40,235 nucleotides of DNA from Alkalilimnicola ehrlichii (GTDB taxonomy: Bacteria > Pseudomonadota > Gammaproteobacteria > Nitrococcales > AK92). Where the stretch lies: the NCBI RefSeq assembly GCF_003399765.1, contig NZ_NFZV01000032.1, positions 1-40,235 of the forward strand. The letters are read 5' to 3'. Below, one piece after another: positions 32,603 to 40,235 of this stretch (positions are counted from its first letter, which is position 1; each line of letters opens with the position of its first letter). Below the pieces are notes generated by a model. That model worked only from the letters and a program-made list of their open reading frames with translations, had not been told where the DNA came from and searched no databases. The position numbers and the translations under genes are program-made.

Positions 32603-33508
32603 CTATGTCACGCGCAGGCTCGGACGCCCCTGCACCCTGGCATCGTGAGCGTGAATAAGCGCCAACCGCTGCAAGACCGATTCGGCAAGCGAGAACTGCG
32701 TTTCCAACGCCTGTGTCGCCTTTGCAAACACCTCCGCTGATTCCAACGCGATCTTCGCGCTATCAATAAGCTCGCCTTCCAAGGCCGTAAGAAATCGATC
32801 AACCTGTTTCATGGTTACGGATGCCACTTCAGCCAGCTCCTGGTCGCCAAACGGGGCTTGCGTGCTTTTGCAAACGGCACTGAGGTTATTCCGCACCTGC
32901 TCGCTCAAAAAACGCAGCCGTACCCGATGCAGCGCCGTGCAGCACCCCGTCGCCGCACAGCCGGTCGCCAACGCGCGTAGTTGGCCGGTACGCTCAAGCG
33001 CATCGGGTAACCGACGCGCGATAATATCGGCTAGGTGACGATGGCGCGGCTCGTCATAAGCCAACAGCCCGCTCTCAAGCGCCAAGATAACGAGCCCGTT
33101 CAATTGCTTGGCAATTAGTGCATTGTGCTGCTGCAGGCAATGGTCGCCGTCCCAACCACGCCATTGCTGTCGAAGCGTTTGCCACCCCCGCGGCAAACGC
33201 TCCCGAATAGTGCCGACATCGCGAAAAACCGCAGGTAACGCCTGGCCGATTTGTCGTTTAAACAACGAATCGATCTCGGCCTGTAGTCGCGCGCGTGGCT
33301 CCTCGAAAGACTCATCGCCGTTTAATATGCCGACACTCATCCCGCGATGCTGCTGTAGGCGCCGCAACAGCTGGTATTGAAGGCTCACCTCCTGCAAAGC
33401 AAACCCGCAAACAAAACGGCTAAGCCGTCGCTGCCGACGCCGCCGGACACTCAGATAGACGACCGCAGCCGTCGCCAATACAAAGGAAAACACCCCCGTC
33501 GTCGGCAT
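32603..33508 (-). CDS. Membrane-anchored NIT-like (nitrate/nitrite-sensing type) helical protein
   Basis: 301 aa, with GAGGGG eight bases before ATG. It starts 4 bp after the chemoreceptor stop codon. One N-terminal membrane segment (VFSFVLATAAVVYLSV) precedes a basic stretch and an all-helical body. LQYQLLRRLQQHRGMSVGILNGDESF resembles the first helix of NIT domains (LQxERGxSxGYL), and ALERTGQLRALATGCAATGCCTALHRVRLRFLSEQV resembles their later helix with a GxLRxLA core. Cys residues cluster at ATGCAATGCC, which might bind a ligand or metal. With a single N-terminal segment the domain may face the cytoplasm, consistent with the Arg-rich run after the segment. It is probably the sensor partner of the adjacent chemoreceptor. 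Confidence 0.6.
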   Translation of the reverse strand: MPTTGVFSFVLATAAVVYLSVRRRRQRRLSRFVCGFALQEVSLQYQLLRRLQQHRGMSVGILNGDESFEEPRARLQAEIDSLFKRQIGQALPAVFRDVGTIRERLPRGWQTLRQQWRGWDGDHCLQQHNALIAKQLNGLVILALESGLLAYDEPRHRHLADIIARRLPDALERTGQLRALATGCAATGCCTALHRVRLRFLSEQVRNNLSAVCKSTQAPFGDQELAEVASVTMKQVDRFLTALEGELIDSAKIALESAEVFAKATQALETQFSLAESVLQRLALIHAHDARVQGRPSLRVT

Positions 33509-33512
33509 CCGA

Positions 33513-34703
33513 TTACCCCTCTTTATGCCCTATAGTGGCCGGTATCGGCTGCTCGGCGAGTTGGCGTAAATGATGCGCCAAGTCGGTCATTTCGAGCATC
33601 GACCGTCCATTGCGCTTAGCGAGATCTGCGACCTCGACAGCCATCCGGGCAATATCGTCGGTCGCTATCGCCTGCTCTTCCGTCGCCTGATCGATATGAC
33701 GGACCTGCGCTAGCGTTTCTTCAGCCGTGTTTGCAACGGAAGCCAGCGCAGCTTCCGTAGCCGGCACGAGCGCCACGCTGTCGCGCACGTCCGCCGAGGT
33801 GCGTTCGATCTCCTCCACCAGCATTTGCATGTCGGCGATAATCGCCTGGGTGACCGCACCGATTTCCGGCGTCAACACTGCCGCATGTTGAGCCAAGCTC
33901 CGGACAGCTTCCGCCACCACCGCGAACCCGCGACCGGATTCGCCGGCGCGTGCAGCTTCAATGGCAGCGTTCAGCGACAGTAGATTGATCCGGCTGCTAA
34001 TCTCGTCAATCGACGCGGCGATGCCTTCGATCTGCCGGGATCGCTCTGCAAGCGCTTTCAGAGACACCGATGTGTCCACTAACGAGGCGTTTACCGCTTC
34101 GATCCGCACCCGCAACTCGCTGACGCGTTCCTGCCCCGTACACGCAGCCTGCCGTGCCTGCGAGGAAACTTCGACCGTCTTCTTTAAATGGTCCGCGATC
34201 ACGCGAGCGTTTGCCGACAGCTCCTCGACTGCCGCGGCGGCAGAGGCGAGCTTGCGCTCTTGCAACTGAGAATTCGACGTACTGCGCTCCGAGCTTTGCT
34301 CTAGCTCTCGGGCCGTAAAGTGAATTTCGTTGGTCGAGCGATGGAGGGCGGTATCGAGACTGTGCAAACGAAATATAATGCGATTCAAGCCAACGACATA
34401 GCGCCGGCGAACAGCGTCCGTTCGAGGAAACGCCTTAACGGTCGCCAATTCGTCGCCATAAACGACACCAAGATGACGCCCCATTTCCTTAAGCTGTTGG
34501 TTGTGCAGATACAGCACCCCCCAAACGAAGTACAACGTCAGCCCCAACAACACAATGGCCAACGAAAATTGGTTGGGGTTAGGGGCGTTATAAAGGAAAA
34601 GCCCAATACCCAATACTTGCCCTAACGTTAACAATCCGGCCCGCGCCAAAGGATTTAGCTCTGCCAACATCCAAACCGCAGGACTGAGTAACTGCCTGCC
34701 CAT
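33513..34703 (-). CDS. Methyl-accepting chemotaxis-type receptor without ligand-binding domain
   Basis: 396 aa, with GGGGGGCG before the start. Two membrane segments (about residues 18-39 and 47-66) are joined by only a few residues (YNAPNPNQF), so there is no periplasmic sensor and no clear HAMP domain. The cytoplasmic part is a standard signalling domain with the CheA/CheW-binding tip [33 protein letters not shown] and long coiled coils on both sides. The last residues ([10 protein letters not shown]) lack the NWETF-type CheR/CheB tether. The downstream NIT-like gene is 4 bp away, so the two are surely cotranscribed. Confidence 0.9.
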   Translation of the reverse strand: MGRQLLSPAVWMLAELNPLARAGLLTLGQVLGIGLFLYNAPNPNQFSLAIVLLGLTLYFVWGVLYLHNQQLKEMGRHLGVVYGDELATVKAFPRTDAVRRRYVVGLNRIIFRLHSLDTALHRSTNEIHFTARELEQSSERSTSNSQLQERKLASAAAAVEELSANARVIADHLKKTVEVSSQARQAACTGQERVSELRVRIEAVNASLVDTSVSLKALAERSRQIEGIAASIDEISSRINLLSLNAAIEAARAGESGRGFAVVAEAVRSLAQHAAVLTPEIGAVTQAIIADMQMLVEEIERTSADVRDSVALVPATEAALASVANTAEETLAQVRHIDQATEEQAIATDDIARMAVEVADLAKRNGRSMLEMTDLAHHLRQLAEQPIPATIGHKEG

Positions 34704-35052
34704 ATCGGCGCCCCCCTGTGTTACCGCCGTCAGCTATTCCAAAACGGTCGGCACCGCCTCCCCAAGCAAGCTCTCGCACCACCGGGGTTAACGACACCGC
34801 AACTGCCGTTTGCGCAACAAATTTCGTGCCAGTTAACTATGTTATTAATTCCATTACCTATTGCTCGCGAAGCGACGCCCGTTTTGAGCCTCTGCGCGCC
34901 ATTTCGGTGCAGAAGCGCCGGCTACAGCCCGTTAATCTAAACACGCAGCCCCCCCCTTAAGGTTGCCTGCCGCCGCCGCAAAGAAACACTCGGTTTCCGA
35001 CACTGCGTGCCATGCCTATCGCTCAACGATCCGGTATGATCGACCCGATAGT
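34704..35052. other. Intergenic region between chemoreceptor and CDF genes
   Basis: 349 bp between divergent genes, moderately AT rich around 34830-34870. I see no coding sequence or strong dyad. Confidence 0.4.
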
Positions 35053-36330
35053 ATGGGCGACCGTCCGGAAGAGCCCGTTGACGAACGCCCTCTGGACGAC
35101 ATTCCGCGCCGTACCCCAACCGAACCGGAGCGCGCCGACATGGCAAACCTCGCACCGCCGCCGCAGACCTTTAGCCGCGATGAGCAGTATCGTCTGAAAC
35201 GGCGGGTAACCATCGTCGGTGCCATCGTCAATCTGCTACTGGCGATAGTTAAAATCGTGGTGGGCATCGTCGGGCAATCCCAGGCATTAGTTGCCGATGG
35301 CGTACATTCCTTGTCGGACTTGATCAGCGACGCCTTTGTTCTGATAGCCGCTCGTTTCGGCAGCCTGAAACCCGACGCCAACCACCCGTACGGCCACGAG
35401 CGTATTGAAACCGCCGCCACCATTGTCGTCGGCGTGTTGCTGGTGGCCGTCGCGCTCGGCTTTACTTACGATGCCGCACTCCGCTTGCTCAACCCCGATC
35501 GACTGATGATTCCGACCTGGATCGTGCTACCGACAGCCATCGCCGCTGTGCTTGCGAAGGAGGCGGTATACCAATACACCGTGCGGGCGGGCAGGCGCGT
35601 GCGCTCTCCCCTGATCGAAGCCAATGCCTGGCATCACCGGTCGGATGCGCTGTCCTCCGTTGTGGTTATTGTCGGCGTCACCGGCGCCTACTTAGGGTTT
35701 CTGTGGTTGGATGCCGTGGCCACCGTGGTGGTTGCACTCATGGTCGGTTTGATGGGCTGGCGTTTTACCTGGCAGGCAGTGCGAGAGTTAGTCGACACGG
35801 GTCTTGAGGACAGCGACATCGCCAAACTACAGGCAGAAATCGACGCCGTCGATGGCGTTATCGAACATCACAGCCTGCGTACGCGGTGCATGGGCGGCAA
35901 TGTATTGGTCGATGTCCACGTTCGCGTCGCACCGTGGGTGAGCGTTTCGGAAGGACACCGCATCGCCGAGCAAGTCAAAAAACGCTTGCTCGGCCACCAC
36001 GATAGCACCAGCGACGTGTTAGTCCACATCGACGCCGAAGCGGATGCCGCGCACAGCGCCGCATCCGCAAAGCTGCCGTTACGCGCAGCCGTGCTAAGCG
36101 ATTTGCGCCGTGTCGGGCACGACATTCCCGAACTGGCGGCAGTCGCCGAGGTAACCCTGCATTATCTAAATGGCCGTGTGCACCTCGACCTCATCTTGCC
36201 GCCCGAGCGCCTACCGCCCGAGCGCTTGCCGTTGCTTAGCGAACGCTTGGAAGCCGCTGCCGCCCCACTTGGCTATATCGGCGACATTCGCGTCCTACTC
36301 GGCTACCCGCGCTCCCAACGCCTCCATTAA
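35053..36330 (+). CDS. Cation diffusion facilitator (CDF) with extra C-terminal domain
   Basis: About 425 aa from ATG at 35053 (MGDRPEEPVDERP). A start at 35140 (MANLAPPPQ), with GGAG nine bases upstream, is also plausible. CDF hallmarks: the TM2 metal site VADGVHSLSDLISD, PYGHERIETAATIVVG, the TM5 site NAWHHRSDALSS, and the cytoplasmic domain VDGVIEHHSLRTRCMGGNVLVDVHVRVAPWVSVSEGHRIAEQVKKRL. Both His/Asp sites are intact, consistent with Zn or Fe/Mn/Co efflux. Beyond the usual end lies an additional about 90-residue domain (LPLRAAVLSDLRRVGHDIPELAAVAEVTLHYLNGRVHLDLILPPERL), probably a second ferredoxin-like regulatory domain, with a PPERL duplication. Confidence 0.9.
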   Translation: MGDRPEEPVDERPLDDIPRRTPTEPERADMANLAPPPQTFSRDEQYRLKRRVTIVGAIVNLLLAIVKIVVGIVGQSQALVADGVHSLSDLISDAFVLIAARFGSLKPDANHPYGHERIETAATIVVGVLLVAVALGFTYDAALRLLNPDRLMIPTWIVLPTAIAAVLAKEAVYQYTVRAGRRVRSPLIEANAWHHRSDALSSVVVIVGVTGAYLGFLWLDAVATVVVALMVGLMGWRFTWQAVRELVDTGLEDSDIAKLQAEIDAVDGVIEHHSLRTRCMGGNVLVDVHVRVAPWVSVSEGHRIAEQVKKRLLGHHDSTSDVLVHIDAEADAAHSAASAKLPLRAAVLSDLRRVGHDIPELAAVAEVTLHYLNGRVHLDLILPPERLPPERLPLLSERLEAAAAPLGYIGDIRVLLGYPRSQRLH

Positions 36331-36343
36331 TCGCTCCGGGCGC

Positions 36344-37090
36344 TCAATGTTCGTCGGCGTACTCGGCCGTGCGAGCGCGACGGCTTTGCGATCCGCTACC
36401 AACGACGACCAACAGCTCATCGATCAAAGCGTCAAGGCGCCGGTTTGCCGCATCGACCGAAGCCGCAAACCGCTCGCCGCCTTCCTCCTGATGTTCGATC
36501 GCAACGCTATGCATCTCGCCGATACCGATGTACTTCAACACCGTATGCACACTTGGCTCCAAATGATTCAAATACGCTAACGGCTGCCCCGCGTCGAAAT
36601 CGAAGCCGCCGCGCGAGGAAAGCAAGACCGCATGGCGCGGACGGTCGTTCAACCGCGGGACATAGTGCGCTAACGGCAAGTAAGGATGCTCGCCCTGTTT
36701 AAGATCGAAATCGACCGTTCGATCTAAGCGGACGATATTATCGATCCAGGCTTTAAAGGCGGCGGGCGGCCCGAAGTTATACATCGGCACCCCCAATACC
36801 AGCACATCGGCCTGTTCCAGCTCGTCGATAAGCCGATCGCTCTCGGCCAACACTGCCTGCATCCAGGGCAATCGTGCTTCAGCGGGCGTAAACGCCGCTT
36901 CAATCCACTCAACCGTGGTCAACGCAGGCGGGGCTGCGGCTAGATCGCGGTAGAGAATTTCGTCGTCGGGTCGTGCCGCCCGCCACCGCGATACGAACCG
37001 ATCCGTTAAACGTCGCGTATGCGAACCGTGAGTATGGGTACCTGCCCGGCCAGGTCGGGGGCTAGCATCGATCGTTAGCACTCGGGTCAT
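36344..37090 (-). CDS. azoR: FMN-dependent NADH-azoreductase (AzoR-like)
   Basis: About 248 aa from ATG at 37090 (MTRVLTIDASPRPGRAG), with AAAAGGAG upstream; the frame continues to 37138 but that part looks non-coding. It has a flavodoxin-2 fold: VLTIDASPRPGRAGTHTHGSHTRRLTDRFV (FMN phosphate loop), ESDRLIDELEQADVLVLGVPMYNFGPPAAFKAWIDNIVRLDRTVDFD (the family PMYNF...PAxxKxxIDxxxR motif), and HAVLLSSRGGFDFDAG (S-R-G-G loop). It reduces quinones and azo compounds with NADH. It is divergent from a LysR regulator, its probable controller. Confidence 0.88.
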   Translation of the reverse strand: MTRVLTIDASPRPGRAGTHTHGSHTRRLTDRFVSRWRAARPDDEILYRDLAAAPPALTTVEWIEAAFTPAEARLPWMQAVLAESDRLIDELEQADVLVLGVPMYNFGPPAAFKAWIDNIVRLDRTVDFDLKQGEHPYLPLAHYVPRLNDRPRHAVLLSSRGGFDFDAGQPLAYLNHLEPSVHTVLKYIGIGEMHSVAIEHQEEGGERFAASVDAANRRLDALIDELLVVVGSGSQSRRARTAEYADEH

Positions 37091-37216
37091 GGCGCTACTC
37101 CTTTTGCAGCTTGAGAAAAATTCAGCCGTCGTTGACAACAGGCAACATCAAGCCACAGACTCTTGGTAAGCGACAAACGATGATTTCTTTGGGTTTTCGG
37201 AAAAAATAACTCATCC
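37091..37216. promoter_or_regulatory. azoR/lysR divergent control region
   Basis: 126 bp. A dyad gttgacaac (37131-37139) lies inside TTGA-N12-TCAA (37132-37151), a plausible LysR-type binding site at mid-region. No operator for this regulator is known to me, so this is tentative. Confidence 0.4.
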
Positions 37217-38137
37217 ATGAAAGCACGCCGCCTCCCTTCCCTCTCGGCGCTACGAGCCTTCGAAGCTGCGGCACGCTACCAAAGCGCCCAGTTGGCTGCT
37301 AAGGAGTTATCGGTAACGCCGACAGCCATCAGCCACCAAGTTCGCCAACTAGAAGAAGCGCTCGGCATTGCGCTTTTCGTCCGCAAACCGCGACAGCTGA
37401 TACTGACGCCGTCCGGACGCCTCTTACTCGCCACCTTGAGCGAAGCCTTCGATGCGATCGACACGACGGTGCAGCGAATACGGAGCCAGCCGGCGCGCTC
37501 GGTCGTCACGCTCTCCACCATTCCGGCCATTGCGGCCCGGCGGTTACTACCCTGGGTGTGTTATCTACGCGAGATGCACCCGACGCTCGACCTGCGCATA
37601 CAAGCCTCCCACGAACCGGTAGCGCTCGACGGCGTCACCGCCGACATGGCGATTCGCTACGGAGACGGCTCCTGGCCCGGGCTGGTGGCGGAAAAACTGT
37701 TCGATAACGTCTTCGTACCTGCCTGTAGCCCGGCCCTGGGGCTGCGCCGCCACGAAGAACTCCCTCGCCATACGTTGCTGCATTTCGAACCGCCCGGCGT
37801 TTTCACCGAGCGACTGGACTGGGCAAGCTGGCAACAGCAAGCACGAGTACCTGGTCTGGATGTTAGAGCAGGCCTGGTTTTCTCCGACGAAACCCACACC
37901 ATTACGGCCGCCCTCGACGGCCAGGGCATAGCGCTGATGAGCCTGCCGCTCATCAGCGACGAACTCGATAGTGGTCGGCTCATTCGGCCTTTTGGCCCCG
38001 ATCTGCCCGGCAAACCGTTTTATCTGGTCTACCCGCCGGAGCGACGCAACGAACCGGCTATCGCCGCCGTCCGCGATTGGATAACGGACTTAACTCACCG
38101 CCACCCGGACAAGTGCCAAACAATGCCTTCGCCCTAG
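37217..38137 (+). CDS. LysR-family regulator (GcvA-like)
   Basis: 306 aa. The N-terminal winged helix-turn-helix has the GcvA-type opening RRLPSLSALRAFEAAARYQSAQLAAKELSVTPTAISHQVRQLEEALGIALFVRKPRQLILTPSGRLLL. The C-terminal effector domain is complete (VVTLSTIPAIAARRLLPWV, DMAIRYGDGSWPGLVAEKLFDNVFVPACSP, ITAALDGQGIALMSLPLISDELDSGRLIRPF). It is divergent from azoR, so it probably activates or represses that gene in response to a quinone-like or electrophilic compound. Confidence 0.92.
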   Translation: MKARRLPSLSALRAFEAAARYQSAQLAAKELSVTPTAISHQVRQLEEALGIALFVRKPRQLILTPSGRLLLATLSEAFDAIDTTVQRIRSQPARSVVTLSTIPAIAARRLLPWVCYLREMHPTLDLRIQASHEPVALDGVTADMAIRYGDGSWPGLVAEKLFDNVFVPACSPALGLRRHEELPRHTLLHFEPPGVFTERLDWASWQQQARVPGLDVRAGLVFSDETHTITAALDGQGIALMSLPLISDELDSGRLIRPFGPDLPGKPFYLVYPPERRNEPAIAAVRDWITDLTHRHPDKCQTMPSP

Positions 38138-38161
38138 CGGCCGCCCCCTTTTGCGGCGGCA

Positions 38162-38195
38162 ACGCTCGTAGGCGCGCATTTGCGCCCACGAGCGT
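38162..38195. terminator. Strong hairpin after lysR-like gene
   Basis: acgctcgt-a-ggcgc (38162-38175), loop gcattt, gcgcc-c-acgagcgt (38182-38195): 13 pairs with one A/C mismatch. It follows the LysR stop by 24 bp and precedes the second CDF gene. There is no T tract. Confidence 0.6.
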
Positions 38196-38265
38196 CGATC
38201 CCAATATGCTCTATAACGCTTCTATAACAGCTAAACCGCAGCCCTGTTTCCTTAATGTAAGCGCC

Positions 38266-39186
38266 ATGCAAAAAAGCTCGACGACCGAACAAGGCCTGTT
38301 GAAACAGTCTATTCTTGCGGCGCTAGTCTTCGCGGTATTGTCCTTTGTCATCGGACTGCTTTTCCGCTCGCAAGTCATCCTGTTCGACGGGCTCTATTCC
38401 GTTATTAGCGTGACCCTCTCGCTCAGCACGCTGGCGGCACTTAGATTCATGGGAAAAGCCGACTGGGAGCGCTTCCCCTTCGGCAAGGACACCGTCGAAC
38501 CCTTAGTCATCATCGTGAAATACCTGGCGCTAATCGCGCTGGTTATGGCCTCGACGATTGCAGCTGTCATTGCCCTCTTCACTGGCGGTCGCGACGTCAT
38601 GGTCGGCCCCGGCCTCATTTACGCGGCCTTCGCCGTGGTCTTCGGCTACTTCATGTTTCGCCACTTGACCGATAAAAACCGGACACTCGACTCCCGAATC
38701 GTGCAAACGGAAATCAACGAATGGTATCTGGACACGATCATCAGCGTAGGCGTGCTGTTGGGTTTCGCACTCGGGCTAGGAATGACCTACGTTCCGGCCT
38801 TAGCGCCCTACGTAATCTATATCGACCCGGTCATGGTGATTCTGCTATCCGTTTATTTCCTACGCTGGCCGATTACGAGCATCCAGACATCGCTGCGCGA
38901 GGTTCTGGATATGAAACCGGAGGGCGGGTTAGCGGAAGGCATCCAACGGGTCGTCAACGCCATTCAAACAGAGCATGCGATAAGCGAATCTTTCGTCCGG
39001 GTAAGCAAGGTAGCCAATACGTTATGGCTTGAAATCGACTTTGTCGTTGGCCCTCAAGGCCGGGTCGAAACGATCGAACAGCAAGACGCCCTGCGCGAAG
39101 AAATCATGGCGCGCATCCCCCGCGAAGGCATGGAAATCTGGCTAACGGTGGCATTCACCAATAACCGCAAGTGGGCCATCGCCTAA
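38266..39186 (+). CDS. Divergent CDF-type cation transporter
   Basis: About 306 aa from ATG at 38266 (MQKSSTTEQGLLKQSILAAL); earlier in-frame residues are not protein-like. Six membrane segments and the CDF shape are visible (ILFDGLYSVISVTLSLSTLAALRF; FPFGKDTVEPLVIIVKYLALIALVMAS; DSRIVQTEINEWYLDTIISVGVLLGFAL; YIDPVMVILLSVYFLRWPITS), then a cytoplasmic domain ending IWLTVAFTNNRKWAIA. The transport site is altered: TM2 keeps only Asp of the D/H-x3-D set (DGLYSVIS) and TM5 has EWYLD where HHxxD is usual. Substrate choice is therefore probably unlike that of the canonical CDF at 35053. Confidence 0.82.
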   Translation: MQKSSTTEQGLLKQSILAALVFAVLSFVIGLLFRSQVILFDGLYSVISVTLSLSTLAALRFMGKADWERFPFGKDTVEPLVIIVKYLALIALVMASTIAAVIALFTGGRDVMVGPGLIYAAFAVVFGYFMFRHLTDKNRTLDSRIVQTEINEWYLDTIISVGVLLGFALGLGMTYVPALAPYVIYIDPVMVILLSVYFLRWPITSIQTSLREVLDMKPEGGLAEGIQRVVNAIQTEHAISESFVRVSKVANTLWLEIDFVVGPQGRVETIEQQDALREEIMARIPREGMEIWLTVAFTNNRKWAIA

Positions 39187-39278
39187 CCCCGCCAGATCGG
39201 CCTACACAAGACACTTGCCATATGCAACCAGTTGCATAAAGATGATCGAACAGGTCAACCTACTCGTAGGAGTACACC

Positions 39279-39710
39279 ATGCAGGCAAAACCCCTCTCGA
39301 ACCAAGCTCAGAAGACATTAGCGACATGGCACGAACTGCTCAAACGCAACGCCATGGAAGAGCTAGATCCGCTGTTATCGGACGATATTATTTTCCGCTC
39401 CCCGGTTGCGCACACGCCTTACCCCGGTAGAGCCGCTATCAAACTGGTGCTCAAGAACGTCAACCAAGTTTTCCAAAATTTTCAATACCATCGGAGTTTT
39501 GTCAGCGACTGCGGCACCAGCGTGGTGTTGGAGTTCAGCGCCGAAGTCAGCGGCAAGTCGCTCAAAGGCATCGACGTATTGCGATTCGACGACGAGGGCA
39601 AGATTGTCGAGTTTGAAGTAATGGTCCGCCCGCTGAGCGGGCTACAGGCGTTAGGGGCTGAAATGGCCAAGCGAATGGAGCCGTTCAAGGCCCAACTGGC
39701 CGGCGCCTAA
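39279..39710 (+). CDS. NTF2-like (SnoaL-type) protein
   Basis: 143 aa, with TAGGAG seven bases before ATG. It follows the NTF2-like pattern: TLATWHELLKRNAMEELDPLLSDDIIFRSPVAHTPYPGRAAIKLVLKNV, VVLEFSAEVSGKSLKGIDVLRFDDEGKIVEFEVMVRPLSGLQALG, which is common in a SnoaL-like subgroup near transport or stress genes. The ligand is unknown. A perfect hairpin follows the stop. Confidence 0.85.
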   Translation: MQAKPLSNQAQKTLATWHELLKRNAMEELDPLLSDDIIFRSPVAHTPYPGRAAIKLVLKNVNQVFQNFQYHRSFVSDCGTSVVLEFSAEVSGKSLKGIDVLRFDDEGKIVEFEVMVRPLSGLQALGAEMAKRMEPFKAQLAGA

Positions 39711-39711
39711 G

Positions 39712-39731
39712 CGCCGCCGTTGGGCGGCGCG
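39712..39731 (+). terminator. Hairpin after NTF2-like gene
   Basis: gcgccgcc (39712-39719), loop gttg, ggcggcgc (39724-39731): a perfect 8-bp GC stem starting right after the stop codon. Without a T tract the type of termination is open. Confidence 0.6.
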
Positions 39732-40235
39732 TGCGCTCCGCCGCTCTCTGCTTGACGATACGGTATGCCGGCGTGAGGCTCCGTTTTTTGGGGGGCTTTA
39801 GCGGAGGTGGCTGTTTTGTTGTCGCAAGATTTTTCTGTTGCGGTTGTTTTTTGATGTCGAAGGTTAGTGGTTGTGCGCTTCTCGGCGAGCCAAAGGGCGA
39901 GGTAAGAACGCCCCGTTCCCGGTTCTCTACGCTTCCAAACAACCGCACGCTGTTAGCCGGTTCGGCATTCGTTCCTTGGGAAGATGTGGATCGAAGGGTC
40001 TTGCTCTTGCCCGTTGGCGCTGCCGAGCATCGCAGGGGCTTTCGGACTAGGCCCCGTAGGGGTGGCCGCCAGGGACGGCGGCCATTCGACCGTCAGGCCA
40101 GGGGCGAGGCGGAAAGCGACGGGCGTCCGGTGGACGCCTGTCCCGCCGAGCGGGCGCACACGGATGTGCGCCCTGGGCTTTGGCGCGGAGCAGGATAGCG
40201 CAGCGACAAAGGCCTGTCGGGCGAACCCCGAAAGC
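39732..40235. other. Right-edge non-coding region with hairpin array
   Basis: No credible gene over about 500 bp. The first part is G/T rich (ttttttggggggc near 39783). Between 40052 and 40173 lie four hairpins: cccc-gta-gggg (40052-40062); tggccgcc-agggac-ggcggcca (40063-40084); a stem of 11 pairs with one mismatch around ggcgtcc-ggt-ggacgcc (40118-40142); and gggcgcaca-cgga-tgtgcgccc (40152-40173). The last three carry GGA at or beside the loop. The edge of the window may cut the element. Confidence 0.65.

Noticed and set aside
36398-37090. azoR considered as part of a CDF operon
   Set aside because: It is on the opposite strand, convergent with the CDF gene, and paired with its own LysR regulator.
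39731-40198. 155-aa plus-strand frame and a 68-aa minus-strand frame at the right edge
   Set aside because: They run through the hairpin array and have Arg/Gly/Pro-rich composition typical of GC-rich non-coding DNA.

Overview
The window reads as chromosomal accessory sequence from a gammaproteobacterium with mid-to-high GC, probably a halophilic or haloalkaliphilic member. This is inferred from DusC, a GcvA-like LysR regulator, DUF421, DUF2795, DUF4442 and DUF1275 proteins, many acidic proteins, and a cis-prenyltransferase with IPDGNRRW/RWGGRRR motifs that I associate with Halomonas-like genomes. I saw no rRNA, tRNA, CRISPR array, transposase or integrase. The exact genus cannot be settled from the sequence alone.

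Layout. 1-1488 (-): a frameshifted DUF2235 lipase-like protein of the type VI effector type, cut by the left edge. 1.8-4.9 kb (-): envelope proteins (BON-domain protein with a 15-bp minisatellite, DUF421 membrane protein, frameshifted membrane-anchored Kelch propeller, small outer-membrane barrel) ending in a low-GC stretch. 5.3-12.2 kb: a FemAB/GNAT-like protein, two divergent orphan solute-binding proteins (MalE-like lipoprotein and LivJ-like protein) that share a TGTAG-N5-CTACA operator-like site, an alpha/beta hydrolase lipoprotein and a porin-like barrel. 12.2-16.8 kb: flavodoxin, DUF2795, an atypical cis-prenyltransferase, and a three-gene minus-strand group (DUF4442 thioesterase, hydrolase, dusC) divergent from a TetR regulator with a clear palindromic operator. 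16.9-19.4 kb (-): an overlapping pair of exported ankyrin-repeat proteins. 19.7-23.8 kb: a stress/detoxification neighbourhood (double Usp, double PhnB-like VOC, flavodoxin-like reductase, YciI/DGPF, NTF2-like, GFA). 24-32.5 kb: M48 membrane protease, DUF1275 membrane protein with two frameshifts, RidA-like protein, unknown lipoprotein, saccharopine-dehydrogenase-like reductase, and a TPR protein that is probably one gene split in two. 32.6-34.7 kb (-): a chemoreceptor with no ligand-binding domain, tightly linked to a NIT-like membrane partner, possibly a split receptor. 35-39.7 kb: two different CDF metal transporters, azoR divergent from a LysR regulator, and an NTF2-like protein. The last 0.5 kb has no credible gene and carries a series of strong hairpins with GGA in or next to their loops.

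Two themes stand out. First, at least five and perhaps seven genes are broken by what looks like loss of exactly one base, in most cases in a short homopolymer. This suggests residual assembly error, or else real decay or phase variation. Second, several sensor-like modules lack their usual partners: orphan binding proteins with a shared operator, and a chemoreceptor whose sensor domain seems to be supplied by a separate protein. No single locus is a proven new system. The best candidates are the MCP/NIT pair, the exported ankyrin pair, the co-regulated orphan binding proteins and the right-edge hairpin array.
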